From NCBI GenBank assembly GCA_025084515.1, contig JAJAGP010000094.1:1-64000 (forward strand): a stretch of 64,000 nucleotides of DNA, in the 5' to 3' direction. Numbering within the stretch: the stretch's first letter is position 1; each line of letters begins with the position of its first letter. Both the position numbers and the translations under genes were made by a program. The DNA comes from Ancistrus triradiatus (Eukaryota > Chordata > Actinopteri > Siluriformes > Loricariidae). The notes under the pieces were generated by a model that did no database searches, was not told where the DNA came from, and saw only the letters and a program-made list of their open reading frames with translations. This document shows, one piece after another, positions 10,691 to 21,635 of the stretch.

Positions 10691-11774
10691 GATAAGGAAT
10701 TTTGTTTGATGATGGTTGTGACTATGATAGTGTATTTTTTTTTGTTGCATGCTTGTTCTGCAGGTGCCAAGTTACATTTGGCAGAGTGTGCCTGCTAGAG
10801 CCACAATACAAACACATGTCCTTTGACATGGGTTTAGACGTGAAGGCAGGAGGCCTGTGTGCTGCTGGGAAGTTCATCCTGGAGGGGACAAAACAGACCA
10901 GACGTGTGTGCTGGTGCCTGAACTTATGGCATACAAAGATTTAAGCATAGAAACAACTTTTGTTCAACTTTTCTTTCAATGGAAACTTCTGCATTGCTAA
11001 AGAAAGATAGAAGGGGCTGCTGGTTTGTGCCTGACTCTGCGCTTTAGCGTTAACCCCTATTTTTGCCTTTGTTAGCTTTGTCAAATTCTGCATATTCAGC
11101 TGGGCAATGCTGTTTTAATTTTCTTTTTAAATTTGTTTTTTTCAAACATTTTCAGAATTGTTTGTCCGTGGCTTATTTTCGCTCTGCAGGCATGGAAGTG
11201 CTTCCACCCTGACATGGCTGTATCGAAATCAGATCCCTACTGAGATCCCTCGTTAGTATCCCTACTCCCTCATTAGTATTGTGCTATATAGAGAGAGACT
11301 ATTTAGTTGACTAAGTAGCACTCAAAACACAACTGAAATCTAACACTTCCTCTCTAATCATGAACATGTGTCCGGTCTCATAAACAAACCCTTGAGTGGC
11401 TGAGCCATGTTTAAAGCTGGGTGGTGGATTGGGTACAGAAATTTTGCAGAAGGAGATAGAGGAACATCTCAGGAGCAGCCATGGGACATGGTAATGATAC
11501 CGGCCCCTGCTGTCTCCATAGTAAGCAAAGACAGCTGTCATGTTCACCCAGGTAGCAGAGATGGACATGAGGAGACGAGGTCATAGTCAAGTTTATTGAC
11601 AAACCAGGTCAGACAACACAGACAAGTTCAGAGCATATCCAGTCTAATGTAACAGTCCAAGATCTGAAACGTGAGCAGTTTAGAGAATGAGCTACAGTAT
11701 CTAATAGGTTAAGGCAGGAGCATGAGTTGAAAAAACGATAGCATGGTCATTAAAATAGCAACAATGTAAATGCT
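10691..11774. other. No confident feature
   Basis: An 80-codon plus-strand frame at 10702-10944 is Cys-rich (VACLFCRCQ near its start), but it matches no family I know. The rest has no clear element ends. It may be further remains of the gypsy element next door; I cannot show that. Confidence 0.35.
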
Positions 11775-11957
11775 ACACTACATTTACATGTGTGTCATTT
11801 AGTAGACACCCTTATCCAGAGCAACAGTTGTTACAATCCAAGCAATGGTGGGTTAAGGGGCCTTGCTCAGGGACCCAACAGTGGCATTTGGTGGGATTTG
11901 AACCCTGGACCTTCTGATCCATAGTCCAGTACCTTAACCACTAGCATACCCCAGTCC
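11775..11957 (-). mobile_element. tRNA-derived SINE, family 1, copy 2
   Basis: Minus-strand copy with the B box at 11894-11904 (GGTTCAAATCC when reversed). The tail at 11797-11822 corresponds to CTCTGGATAAGGGTGTCTAC. The A-box region near 11940 is more diverged (CATACCCC end). Confidence 0.8.
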
Positions 11958-12317
11958 CCTAGAGTATGAGACTTTGTGAGTAGTGGAAGCGAGTGGTGTT
12001 CAAATCTCCTGATGGGTGATGGGGGAATCAGAAACAGCTGGGAGGAATCAGTAGACTGGTGAATGAGAGCACTGTAAAGAGGAGGCTTGGCTGTGTGTGT
12101 GCGTGTGATAAGAATGCTGGGAGATGATTTTGCTGGGGCTATTTTTAAATGTCAGTTTTATATAGTGGTGTTTACCCCAGCATAAAGCTAAAATGAAGCA
12201 GGAAACAAAAGAAAGCACTAGTTGTATATTATATGTATATGCCTACATGCCAGAATTCTTGTGTTAATTTGATTACAGCTGTCTTGTATAAAAATAGCCG
12301 ATAGGAGAATGGGCCAT

Positions 12318-12368
12318 TATGATACCTGCCTCAGCACACACACACAGACACACACAGACACACACAAT
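12318..12368. repeat. (CA)n-rich microsatellite
   Basis: A run of CACACACACAGACACACACA-type sequence with interspersed G. Confidence 0.8.
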
Positions 12369-12735
12369 TGCAGTTTGAACATACCACATTCAGAATGCAT
12401 TCGTTTTAGTAATGGTGCATTGGTATGATGGTATATCATGTAACGGTTGTCTGATGTTGATTAGTAGTGCAGATATAGTTAAGATAATCATGTTGCACAG
12501 GTTTCTGATTTGTGGATGTGTTTATTTGATTGAGATCTGAGTAAAATGACTGACAGTCTAAGTTAACTTACCAAATAAAGTGTTAGAATACGATGTCATA
12601 CAGGCATGTTTGGCCGTGTCTGGAAGTAGGTGGAAACGGTGTGTTGAAACTGGTTAAAACATTGGTTTGTGCTGAATATCTGTTTTTAATGTCAAGTGAT
12701 TAAATATGTTGAGGAAGCTCATTATTCCAAAAGTG

Positions 12736-12850
12736 CCATTTTTCAGCAAGATAATGCTCGCCCACACACAGCAAGGGTTTCCCAGGGATGTCTCTGCCAA
12801 ATTGCAATACTTTTTTTGCCTGCCCAGTCACCAGTTTCAGCATTTATGGG
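12736..12850 (+). mobile_element. Fragment of Tc1 family E transposase, copy 2
   Basis: A short in-frame piece reads AIFQQDNARPHTARVSQGCL followed by AQSPVSAF. This is the region around the second catalytic Asp, and it is nearer to the family consensus than the copy at 3055. Neither the first Asp block nor the final Glu is present, and no terminal repeats are attached. The start of Tc1-C follows within about 40 bp. Confidence 0.75.
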
Positions 12851-12877
12851 TTTTGTATGGGTTTTGTAATCACTTGC

Positions 12878-14415
12878 ATACCTGATTTCCTATTTTTTTG
12901 CATTTTTTTTCACACTTAATTGCTTCGGAACATCAAACCAATTTAAATATTAGTCAAAGACAACACAAGTAAACACAAAATGATGTTTTTAAATGAAGGT
13001 GTTTATTATTAAGGGAGAAGAAAATCTAAATCTACATGGCCCTGTGTGAAAAAGTGATTGCCCCCTTGTTAAAACATAACTTAACTATGGTTTATCACAC
13101 CTGAGTTCACTGTCTATAGCCACACCCAGACCTGATTATTGCCACACCTGTTCTCAATTAGGACATCATTTAAAAAGGACCTGCCTGACAAAGTATATTG
13201 AAAGATCCTTAAAAGCTACACATCATGCCGAGATCCAAATAAATTCAGGAACAATTGAGAAATAACTTAATTGAGATGTATCATTCTGGAAAGGGTTAAA
13301 AAGCCATTTCTAAAGCTTTGGGACTCCGGCGAACCACAATGAGAGCCATTTTCCACAAATGGCGAAGACATGGAACAGTGGTGAACCTTCCCAGGAGTGG
13401 CCGGCCAAGCAAAATTACCCCAAGAGCGCAGTAACGACTCATCCAAGAGGTCACAAAAGACCCCACAACAACATCCAAAGAACTGCAGGCCTCACTTGCC
13501 TCAGTTAAGGTCAGTGTTGATGCCTCCACCATAAGAAAGAGACTGAAAAATGGCCTGCATGGCAGAGTTCCAAGACCACTGCTGAATTTTTTCAGAACAC
13601 ATCTTGATGATCCCCAAGACTTTTGGGAAAACATTCTGTTGACTGACGAGATAAAAGTTGAACTCTTTGGAAGGTGTGTGTCCCATTACATCTGATGTAA
13701 AAGTAACACAGCATTTCAGAAAAAGAACGTTATACCAACAGTAAAATATGGTGGTAGTGTGATGGTCTGGGGCTGTTTTGCTGCTTCAGGACCTGGAAGA
13801 CTTGCTGTGATAAATGGAACTATGAATTCTGCTGTCTACCAAAAAAATCCTGAAGGAGAATGTCCGGCCATCTGTTCGTGACCTCAAGCTGAAACAAACT
13901 TGGGTTCTGCAGCAGGACAATGATCCAAAACACACCAGCAAGTCCACCTCTGAATGGCTGAAGAAAAACAAAATGAAGACTTTGGAGTGGCCTAGTCAAA
14001 GTCCTGACCTGAATCCTATTGAGATGCTGTGGCATGACCTAAAAAGGCCGTTCATGCTCAAAAACCCTCCAATGTGGCTGAATTACAACAATTCTGCAAA
14101 GATGAGTGGCCAAAATTCCTCCACAACGCTGTAAAAGACTCATTGCAAGTTATCACAAACGCTTGGTTGCAGTTGTTGCTGCTAAGGGTGGCCCAACCAG
14201 TTATTAGGTTTAGAGGCAATCACTTTTTCACACAGTGCCATCTAGGTTTGGATTTTTTTCTCTCTTAATAATAAACACCTTCATTTAAAAACTGCTTACT
14301 TGTGTTGTCTTTGACTAATATTTAAATTGGTTTGATGTTCTGAAACACTTAAGTGTGACAAAACACTTAAGTGTGGAAATCAGGATGGGGGCAAACACTT
14401 TTTCACACCACTGTA
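12878..14415 (+). mobile_element. Tc1 family C, copy 1, left end truncated
   Basis: The right terminal repeat is intact and ends at 14415 (GGGGGCAAACACTTTTTCAC, then ACCACTGTA). The left end lacks the outermost bases and enters the subterminal repeat at CCTGATTTCCTATTTTTTTG (about 12880). A long inverted terminal region is recognisable on both sides, including GTCTTTGACTAATATTTAAA and its complement. The transposase lies inside on the plus strand. Confidence 0.88.
13225..14207 (+). pseudogene. Tc1-C transposase, broken
   Basis: Starts ATGCCGAGATCC at 13225 but meets TAA at 13240-13242 (codon 6). The C copy at 35504 has the identical stop. In order, in broken frames, the sequence shows the helix-turn-helix part, a GRPSKITPR-like linker (near 13400), LLTDEIK with the first Asp, LQQDNDPKHTSKSTSEW with the second Asp, and SQSPDLNPIEMLWHDL with the Glu. 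The three acidic residues survive, but at least four frameshifts do not allow a full protein. Usual length for the family is about 340 residues. Confidence 0.85.
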
Positions 14416-14574
14416 TCATGATTACATTCATACATATAAAGATTAATTTCATTCCAACAACTTCTTGGTCAGTGAGTGTAGGGTATTTGATTAATTGTGG
14501 TTACATGATGCCAGCTTTGTGTGATTCACAATTATATGTCTGATAGGTTACAAACGTTCAAATTGAACACACAG

Positions 14575-14576
14575 TT

Positions 14577-14612
<36 letters not shown>
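14575..14612. repeat. (TG)n microsatellite
   Basis: About 16 uninterrupted TG units followed by CTTGTGTGTA. Confidence 0.95.
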
Positions 14613-15692
14613 TGTGTGTATGCTAGTCTAGTAAGAAGTTGCAAGTGTTGCTAAGACTATGATGCCACACTTGCTCGACTGGTCATACTATTCTTGGAAG
14701 TAGGAAATAATAAGATATATTTTGTAAACTGCATTGCTGGGTTCTGTTAAAAGTGTAAATAAATGTTTAATATGTTGACTTCCCTACAGTACATTAGCGT
14801 ACACTTTTAAAAACTGTTTGCATAATTATGATTGCCCGTAGAGTTGCTGAGATTGATCCATATTTAATATTAAGAGACAAACTTGGTGTCACATGTAATA
14901 AATCAGAGATTCACTTTCCAAATGAACACCCTACTTTGCCAGCAAACTTTTAATGAAAAACTGCACAAGGAGCGTGCATGCAGTTTGATGAGAGAACTTT
15001 CAGCCTTATTTAAATGCATGATGACCTGCATTGTTGGAACAAGAAGTCCCAGGGAGTTAAAAAAAAAATAATGCCTGCACATATCTAAGTAGAAATCTAG
15101 TTTGTCAACACTGTTTTGATGTAACTGCATTTTTCGTTGTGTTCAGTGTGTGGCATTTATATGCTTGAACAAGGTTAGACACTGGGATTCGATTGCCTGA
15201 GAAATTATTTGGAAAGAGAGAATGGAATATTCAGTGCAGAAATGTGAAGTGTCTTTTCCCAGTATAATTAGTTTGGCTAGAGTGTGTCTGCAATATAGAA
15301 AGTGTTATTTCTTTTGAAATGTATGTTATGCTGATTTTGAAGTTCTTTTGTGTGTGCGTATTTTTAATATTCTTGTGTAGCTGGGGAATTTTTTGGGCTG
15401 TTTCTTGCAGTTTCCTTAGTTAACAATGCTTTATTTGATGAGTAAGACATTGTGAACTGCAATATTTAAAGCATATCCAAGAACACTGGCGCAGAATAGA
15501 ATTCATATCAGTGTGTTAAGGGTGTTGTCCATTGATGGGCAATTTACACCAATATTGTCCAACCATGCAGCTCCTCACTTTTACAGCCGTGTCTGCTTGA
15601 CAGTAAATTACTGAAATTTACCAAAGTATGTAGACACCATTTTTTAATTAGTGGTCTCTGTTAGCCACCTCAACTTATAATAAATTCATATA
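14613..15692. other. No gene or element recognised
   Basis: AT-rich unique-looking sequence. Short frames here have no recognisable motif. Confidence 0.5.
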
Positions 15693-17271
15693 TACAGTGG
15701 TGCTTGAAAGCTTGCAAACCCTTTAGAAGTTTTTAATTTCTGCATAAATATGATCTATAACATAATCATATTTTCACACAAGTCCTAAAGGTAGATAAAG
15801 AGAACATAGTTAAACAAATGAGACAATGATATTATACTTGGTGATTTATTTATTGAGAAAAATGATCCAATATTACATATTAGTGAGTGACAAAAGTATG
15901 TGAACCTCTAGGATTAGCAGTTAATTTGAAGGTGAAATTAGAGTCAGGTGTTTTCAATCAGTGGGATGACAATCAGGTGTGAGTGGGCACCCTGTTTTAT
16001 TTAAAGAACAGGGATCTATCAAAGTCTCTTCATAACACATGTTTGTGGAAGTGTAATATGACACAAACAAAGGAGATTTCTGAGGAGCTCAGAACAGGAG
16101 GTTGCTGATGCTCATCAGGCTGGAAAAGGTCCATCTCTAAAGAGTTTGGACTCCACCAATCCACAGTCAGACAGATTGTGTACAAATGGAGGAAATTCAA
16201 GACCATTGTTACCCTCCCCAGGAGTGGTCGACCAACAAAGATCACTCCAAGAGCAAGGCATGTAATAGTTGGCGAGGTCACAAAGGACCCCAGGGTAACT
16301 TCTAAGCAACTGAAGGCCTCTCTCACATTATCTAATGTTAATGTTCATGAGTCCACCATCAGAAGAACACTGAACAACAATGGTGTGCATGGCAGGGTTG
16401 CAAGGAGAAAGCCACTGCTCTCCAAAAAGAACATTTGTGCTCATCTGCAGTTTGCTAAAGATCACGTGGACAAGCCAGAAGGATATTGGAAGAATGTTTT
16501 GTGGACAGATGAGACCAAAATAGAAGTTTTTGGCTTAAAAGTAAAGCATTATGTTTGGAGAAAGGAACACACTGCATTCCAGCATAAGAACCTTATCCCA
16601 TCTGTGAAACATGGTGGTGGTAGAATCATGGTTTGGGCCTGTTTTGCTGCATCTGGGCCAGGACGGTTTGCCATCATTGATGGAACAATGAATTCTGAAT
16701 TATATCAGAATTCTAAATGAAAATGTCAGGACATCTGTCCATGAACTGAATCTCAAGAGAAGGTGGGTCATGCAGCAAGACGACGACCCTAAGCACACAA
16801 GTCGTTCTACCAAAGAATGGTTAAAGAAGAATAAAGTTAATGTTTGGGAATGGCCAAGTCAAAGTCCTGACCTTAATCCAATCAAAGTGTTGTCTAAGGA
16901 CCTAAAGCGAGCAGATAATGTGAGGAAACCCACAAACATCCCAGAGTTGAAGCTGTTCTGTACGGAGGCACAATTTCTCCAGGCCGGTGTGCAGGACTGA
17001 TCAACAGTTACAAGAAATGTTTAGTTGCAGTTCTTGCTGTACAGGGGGGTCACACCAGATACTGAAAGCAAAGGTTCACATACTTTTGCCACTCACTAAT
17101 ATGTAATATTGGATCATTTTCCTCAATAAATAAATGACCAAGTATAATATTTTTGTCTCATTTGTTTAACTGGGTTCTCTTTATTTAGTTTTAGGACTTG
17201 TGTCAAAATTGGATGATGTTTTAGTTCATATAAAATTATGAAGGGTTCACAAACTTTCAAGCACCACTGTA
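15693..17271 (+). mobile_element. Tc1 family A, copy 4: full-length, 1579 bp
   Basis: Complete from terminal TACAGTGGTGCTTGAAAG at 15693 to AGCACCACTGTA at 17271, flanked by TA-rich target sequence (TATA on each side). The inverted terminal regions are about 210 bp long, as in IR/DR-type Tc1 elements. It is the reference copy for family A in this window. Its transposase is inactive. Confidence 0.93.
16058..17065 (+). pseudogene. Tc1-A transposase, near full length but dead
   Basis: ATG at 16058 begins MTQTKEISEELR and then shifts frame to a stop at 16106. A small deletion near 16130 removes part of the first DNA-binding helix. The main frame (16178-16720) carries YKWRKFKTIVTLPRSGRPTK (linker with GRPT), WTDETKIEVFG (first Asp) and GGGRIMVWACFAASGPG. 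A second shift near 16708 leads to QQDDDPKHTSRSTKEW (second Asp) and SPDLNPIKVLSKDL. There the catalytic Glu expected after NPI has become Lys. Expected length is about 340 residues. Confidence 0.9.
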
Positions 17272-17384
17272 TATGCATACTATTTCCGTAGATAAACAGT
17301 GGCAGTGGAATAGGTTGTACTGAACACCTCACTTTTTCCCTCCTTTAACAATGTGAATAAAGAAATGCTTGGCTAATTTTGATG

Positions 17385-17600
17385 GAGAGTTTGGCTGGAT
17401 TGCACAGAGCCCAGACCTTAACTCCACCAGACACGTTTGGATTAACAGTGCCTGACTTCATAGGTATGATCCGTATTTAGTAAAACTTTTTAGAAGGGTG
17501 AAGGCTGTTGTAGCAGCAAAGGGAGTTAACAATTGTAGAATAATATCCCTGTTTTTCAAACCTGTCTATATTTAACATGTAACATTCAAGGTGCTTGGAT
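17385..17600 (+). mobile_element. Tc1 family I fragment (C-terminal region)
   Basis: Short piece with DWLHRAQTLT-like coding after one shift (family: DWPAQSPDLNPIEH) and the tail AGAAGGGTGAAGGCTGTTGT then AGCAGCAAAGGGAG. In this Tc1 group that tail encodes the C terminus. No ends are present. A larger minus-strand copy lies at 50745. Confidence 0.55.
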
Positions 17601-17978
17601 GGTGCAGTGTTCTGATGCGCACGCACATACACAATTGACTATAGACCCCACCCCCCGAGTATTTCAGCAACTGCTGATCTACTGGGATTTTCATCTCTAG
17701 GGTTTAAAGAGAATGGTCCAAAAAAAGTAAATATCCAGTGAGAAGCAGTTCTGTGGGCAGAAATGAGTTGTTGATGCCAGAGGTCAGAAGAGAATGGCCA
17801 GACTGGCCAACATTAACTCAAATGAGAACTTATATCAAGATATACAGAAGAGTAGCTCAGAATGCACAACATGTTGAACCTTGAAGGAGATACAACAGAT
17901 GCTTCCTACAGCAGCAGATGACCACACCGGGTGCCACTCCTGTCATCTAACAACAGGCAACTGAGGCTACAATTTGCA
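17601..17978 (+). mobile_element. Tc1 family J fragment (N-terminal DNA-binding part)
   Basis: The sequence from about 17640 encodes, with shifts, a Tc1 helix-turn-helix region. It includes GAGTATTTCAGCAACTGCTG (coding EYFSNC), GATCTACTGGGATTTTCA (DLLGFS) and a GQKRMARLANIN-like stretch. It then has CACACCGGGTGCCACTCC (PHRVPLL). It stops at 17978, within the codons for LRLQFA, and family A sequence follows without a gap. No left terminal repeat was found. Confidence 0.65.
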
Positions 17979-18675
17979 TGGTCTCATCCGTCCACAAAAC
18001 ATTCTTCCAATAGCCTTCTGGCTTGTCCACCTTAACTTTAGCAAACTGCAGACGAGCAGCAATGTTATTTTTGGAGAGCAGTGGCTTTCTCCTTGCAACC
18101 CTGCCATGCACACCATTGTTATTCAGTGTTCCTCTGATGGTGGACTCATGAACATTAACATTAGCCAATGTGAGAGAGGCCTTCAGTTGCTTAGAAGTTA
18201 TCCTGGGGTCCTTTGTGACCTCGCCAACTATTACACGACTTGCTCTTGGAGTGATCTTGGAGTGATCTTTGTTGGTTGACCACTCCACTTCCTTTGTTTG
18301 TGTCATGATCTACTTCCACAAACATATGTTATGAAGAGCAGAGTTTGATAGATCTCTGTCCTTTAAATAAAACAGGGGGCCCACTCACACCTGATTGTCA
18401 TCCCATTGATTGAAAACACCTGATTCTAATTTCACCTTCAAATTAACTGCTAATCCTAGAGGTTCACATACTTTTGCCGCTCACTAATATGTGATATTGG
18501 ATCATTTTCCTCAATAAACAAATGGCCAAGTATAATATTTTTGTCTCATTTGATTAACTGGGTTCTCTTTATCTACTTTTAGGACCTGTGTGAAAATCTG
18601 ATGATGTTTTAGGTCATATTTATGCAGAAATATAGAAAATTCTAAAGAGTTCACAAACTTTCAAGCACCACTGTA
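17979..18675 (-). mobile_element. Tc1 family A, copy 5: 5' half, minus strand
   Basis: The terminal repeat ends at 18675 (AAGCACCACTGTA). The transposase reads leftwards from ATG at 18306-18304. It begins MTQTKEV and then jumps to EWSTNKDHSKITPRASRVIV, so most of the first DNA-binding domain has been deleted. A 13-bp direct duplication (GGAGTGATCTT twice) lies beside the deletion at about 18249-18272. The frame continues through ARRKPLLSKNN to VLWTDET at 17979 and is cut there. Confidence 0.85.
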
Positions 18676-18922
18676 TTTGGGTGGTGGATCATTCTCAGCA
18701 CTGCAGTGACACTGATGTGGTGGTGGTGTGTTAGTGTGTGTTGTTCTGATATGAATGGATCGTCTCCAGCAGCACTGCTGTGTCTGATCCACTCATACCA
18801 GCTGGACTGCAGTCTGTAATTGTTGAAGAACAAGGTGCTTCTATAGGGTAGCCTAAGTGAAACAATGGTCAATGGGTGTAGAAACAAGGAGGTGGTCATA
18901 ATGGTGGCCTGATTGGTATATA
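18676..18922. mobile_element. Half of a large palindromic foldback element
   Basis: Starts GGGTGGTGGATCATTCTCAG and contains GTGTTAGTGTGTGTTGTTCT, CAGCAGCACTGCTGTGTCTG and GTAGAAACAAGGAGGTGGTC. The same words occur in the more complete copy at 54228-55066. Only one arm is present, and it abuts the terminal TA of Tc1-A copy 5. No coding capacity. Confidence 0.75.
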
Positions 18923-19204
18923 ACCACAAAGTGCTTGTATGCATGAGTGTCTTTCATTGTGGCCAAAATGAATTCAGTATTGTAGACGAATGATGTCCCT
19001 GGTGTCTGCCCTACCTCCATGTTGTGCTGTTCTTTGTACAGTGTTTACAAGACAGCCACAAGTATTTAAACAAGCTTTTGTAGGAGCATTATGGTAATTG
19101 GTTCAGCAACATGCGCACACCCACATGCGCCCACACACCCACGCACTCCATCAATCTAACACTAACACTGTCTAATTGTTTGTTTGTTTTTTTATTCATT
19201 TAAC

Positions 19205-19370
19205 TTCACACCAACACTACTCAGACTCACTCACACTGGGGGGAATATAGAGTGATTGGTTAGGGTAGTGAATGCTTTGGGTTTTGTAAGCCCACACAGA
19301 CAGAGGGAGGACATGGAAGTTCCACATAGGTGGAGTCCTCAGTTGGGATCTCTGGAGCCGGGCAGTAACG
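19205..19370 (-). mobile_element. Degenerate SINE family 2 body
   Basis: Read in reverse, CTCCACCTATGTGGAACTTC and CTGTCTGTGTGGGCTTAC followed by CACTCTATATTCC are reminiscent of the SINE family 2 body at 6262. Strongly diverged; low certainty. Confidence 0.3.
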
Positions 19371-20995
19371 GCATTAATGGCTTGCCTTGTACTGCTATCA
19401 ATTCACAATTCATAATGGAACTACACAAACAGGTCTCTGAACAGTAACGTATGTAATAGAATACTAATAGAATGCATCCATTTTTTTTTACAGCTCTGCG
19501 TTGTCGGTCACAAACAAATAATAAAGGAAGGCTTTATTTATATTGTTTAGAAATGGAATCAGATCTTTCTCATCTACCTTTCTCATGGACTTGGAGTTAT
19601 ATGTTAGTTTGTCAGGACTGCAGAGAGAAAGAAGGAAAGAAAGCACAAAGGCAGGCTGTGTGGTAGCAAGTGGTTGCCATGGCAACAGGAACCAGAGCTC
19701 GGACAAGGCCTTGAAGAGAAATGACATTATGTTTTCCCCTGCAGGAAGAGAAGTGGAATAGTATCGAAGTCTATCTGGAGAGAATCGAATGCAAATGCAG
19801 TGCTGGCTGCGGTGATCGGCCTCATGTGAAATCATCTGTCTTTGGAGTCTCTGTCGACCTGCAGGCTTTAAATATTCTTATTACAGTCGCCTTAAATTCC
19901 CCTAGCTGAATTTTGGGATTGGATTAAAAAATGATAATATTTGCAAAGCTCATGTCAGCGAGGTAGGAAACAAATGTTTTCTGCCCTTTGATAATGAAAA
20001 AAAATAGGTGAACAAGCATCGAAATGGAACGAACTCAGGAGGGGTGCACATTTTGCCTACAGATGCAGTTCTTTGCATCTGCCGTGTCTATCCTTCGTGA
20101 TGCTTGCATCTCTTGAGCCTCCTCCTAAATACACACATGAAGATTCTGCAGCATTTAAATGGCACAAGCTTAGGAAAGAAAGTCATCCAGGATAACTGCA
20201 AAAAAAAAAGGATTGCTGTATTGGCGAGACAGCCTGGAATCGTCATAGTGCACGTTCCTCATACACATTCTGTGAACTTTGCTAGTTCACCACAGGGATG
20301 AGAAATGCAATTCTCGTTTTGGGTGAACGGTGAGGATCTGAGGGTGACGAACTTTTCTCAGAGAAGAGCACATCCCTGGCTCACATCTGTATGCACCTTC
20401 ACGTGGACCTGCCGAGGGTCGTTCGCAGGACAAGCAAACACTTGTGCAAATGCCCTGTTGCATTAACAGTCTGTGGCAGCACTGTATGGCTCCCCACGAG
20501 CTCTTACCTGCTGGGAATTCTTCTGGCAAATAGAAGAAAACAAGTAGATTGATTACTGCTTCTACAATCAGGGAAAAAGAAAATGGAAAAGGACAGAGAT
20601 AGGTATTTAGCTTATTTGTTAAAGTGTAGTTAGGTTGATGCAATTGTGTTATTTGATTTTATTTAGAAGTCCATTTTGGACAATCCAGAGACATTCCCAT
20701 TCAATCACACCATTTACTGTGAAAATATTGACTAAGGAAGTCACAAATCGGTTACCAGTTGTCACAAAATATGGACAAATCGTTGGACAAAATATGGAAC
20801 TTTTGTGTTGTGACAATCTATAAAGCATAATGGATTATGTATATTAGGGCAGTTAAATATGCACTGATAAAATGTCATCAAAGAATTGGAGCAGGTTTGT
20901 GATTGATTCCTTTGAAAAATTGTTGAGATTTAAAGTGAAAATGTATTTTTAATATGCAGATATGGCAGTATTTTAAGGTGGTCACAACAATCTAA
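19371..20995. other. Repeat-poor stretch
   Basis: I recognise no transposon ends here, which is unusual for this window. Frames of up to 118 codons exist on both strands, but they overlap and carry no known domain. A perfect X-box-like palindrome lies at 19673-19686. The stretch could hold host regulatory DNA; I cannot demonstrate it. Confidence 0.4.
19673..19686. promoter_or_regulatory. Perfect palindromic RFX-type X-box
   Basis: GTTGCCATGGCAAC is an exact 14-bp palindrome and fits the symmetric X-box bound by RFX factors (GTNRCC-N(0-3)-RGYAAC). Motif only; no adjacent promoter or exon was identified. Confidence 0.3.
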
Positions 20996-21331
20996 GTGGT
21001 ATTAGAATTTCCAGTTTTGTGTTTATTAATAGTGAATGTACAGCGAAATAGTGATGCTTGTAGTAGTGAAAAAGCTAGAGAAGGATTTATACTACAGCAG
21101 GAAAATGACCCAAAGCATATCTACTTGAAGACCAATGAAGACCAAGGAGTGCTGATTGTCATGGAGTTTCCTGATCTAAATCCCATCAAACTTTTATGGG
21201 GGCACTTGAATACAGAGGAAGCCAAACATTCAGTAACATCAAAATATGCTCCTTGGAATATTGTGAAATCATGCTGGGAAATCATGGATCATCAAATTTT
21301 GGACATACTACTGGGGTACATGGCAGCTTGA
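20996..21331 (+). pseudogene. Tc1-like transposase C-terminal region (family K)
   Basis: A 111-codon frame shows ILQQENDPKHIYLKTNED (the second acidic block; the usual Asp after QQ is Glu here) and FPDLNPIKLLWGHLN. In the latter the catalytic Glu after NPI is Lys. The Trp-rich SCWEIMDHQIL that follows is typical of Tc1 C termini. No N-terminal half or terminal repeats are visible. An old, inactive relic. Confidence 0.7.
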
Positions 21332-21479
21332 GTGCAAAGCAAAATCAGAACATAACAAATATTAATAATTTCTGAAATTGATCAAAGTATGTATTGCAGA
21401 GATTCCAGTTTTCTCAATTGTTAGTCTGATTATATGATACATATAAGGGGAAACTCTGGAGCCTAACCTGGAATTTACA

Positions 21480-21635
21480 GGACACAGAAGATGTACACAC
21501 TCTACAGCACACCACTCCATGGCATGGTTCCACCTGACCTTCAACTTGTAAGCTTCATCTGGGATTTGAATCCAGGCCCTGAGGAACTGCCCTTTCTAGC
21601 GGTTGGCTCTACCTACTGAGCCACTAGAGCTGATG
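21480..21635 (-). mobile_element. tRNA-derived SINE head (family 3)
   Basis: On the minus strand TGGCTCAGTAGG (21622-21611) is a perfect A box, and GGATTCAAATCC (21573-21562) fits the B box with one mismatch. Spacing between the boxes is about 38 nt, within the pol III range. A body follows towards 21480. A related head may lie at 31576. It could be a tRNA pseudogene, but there is no acceptor stem, which favours a SINE. Confidence 0.6.

Noticed and set aside
20287..20643. 118-codon minus frame with several Cys as a secreted peptide
   Set aside because: No signal peptide-like start, no family match, and no supporting exon signals.
21562..21622. A genuine tRNA gene
   Set aside because: Good A and B boxes, but no pairable acceptor stem or terminator; a SINE head is the better reading.
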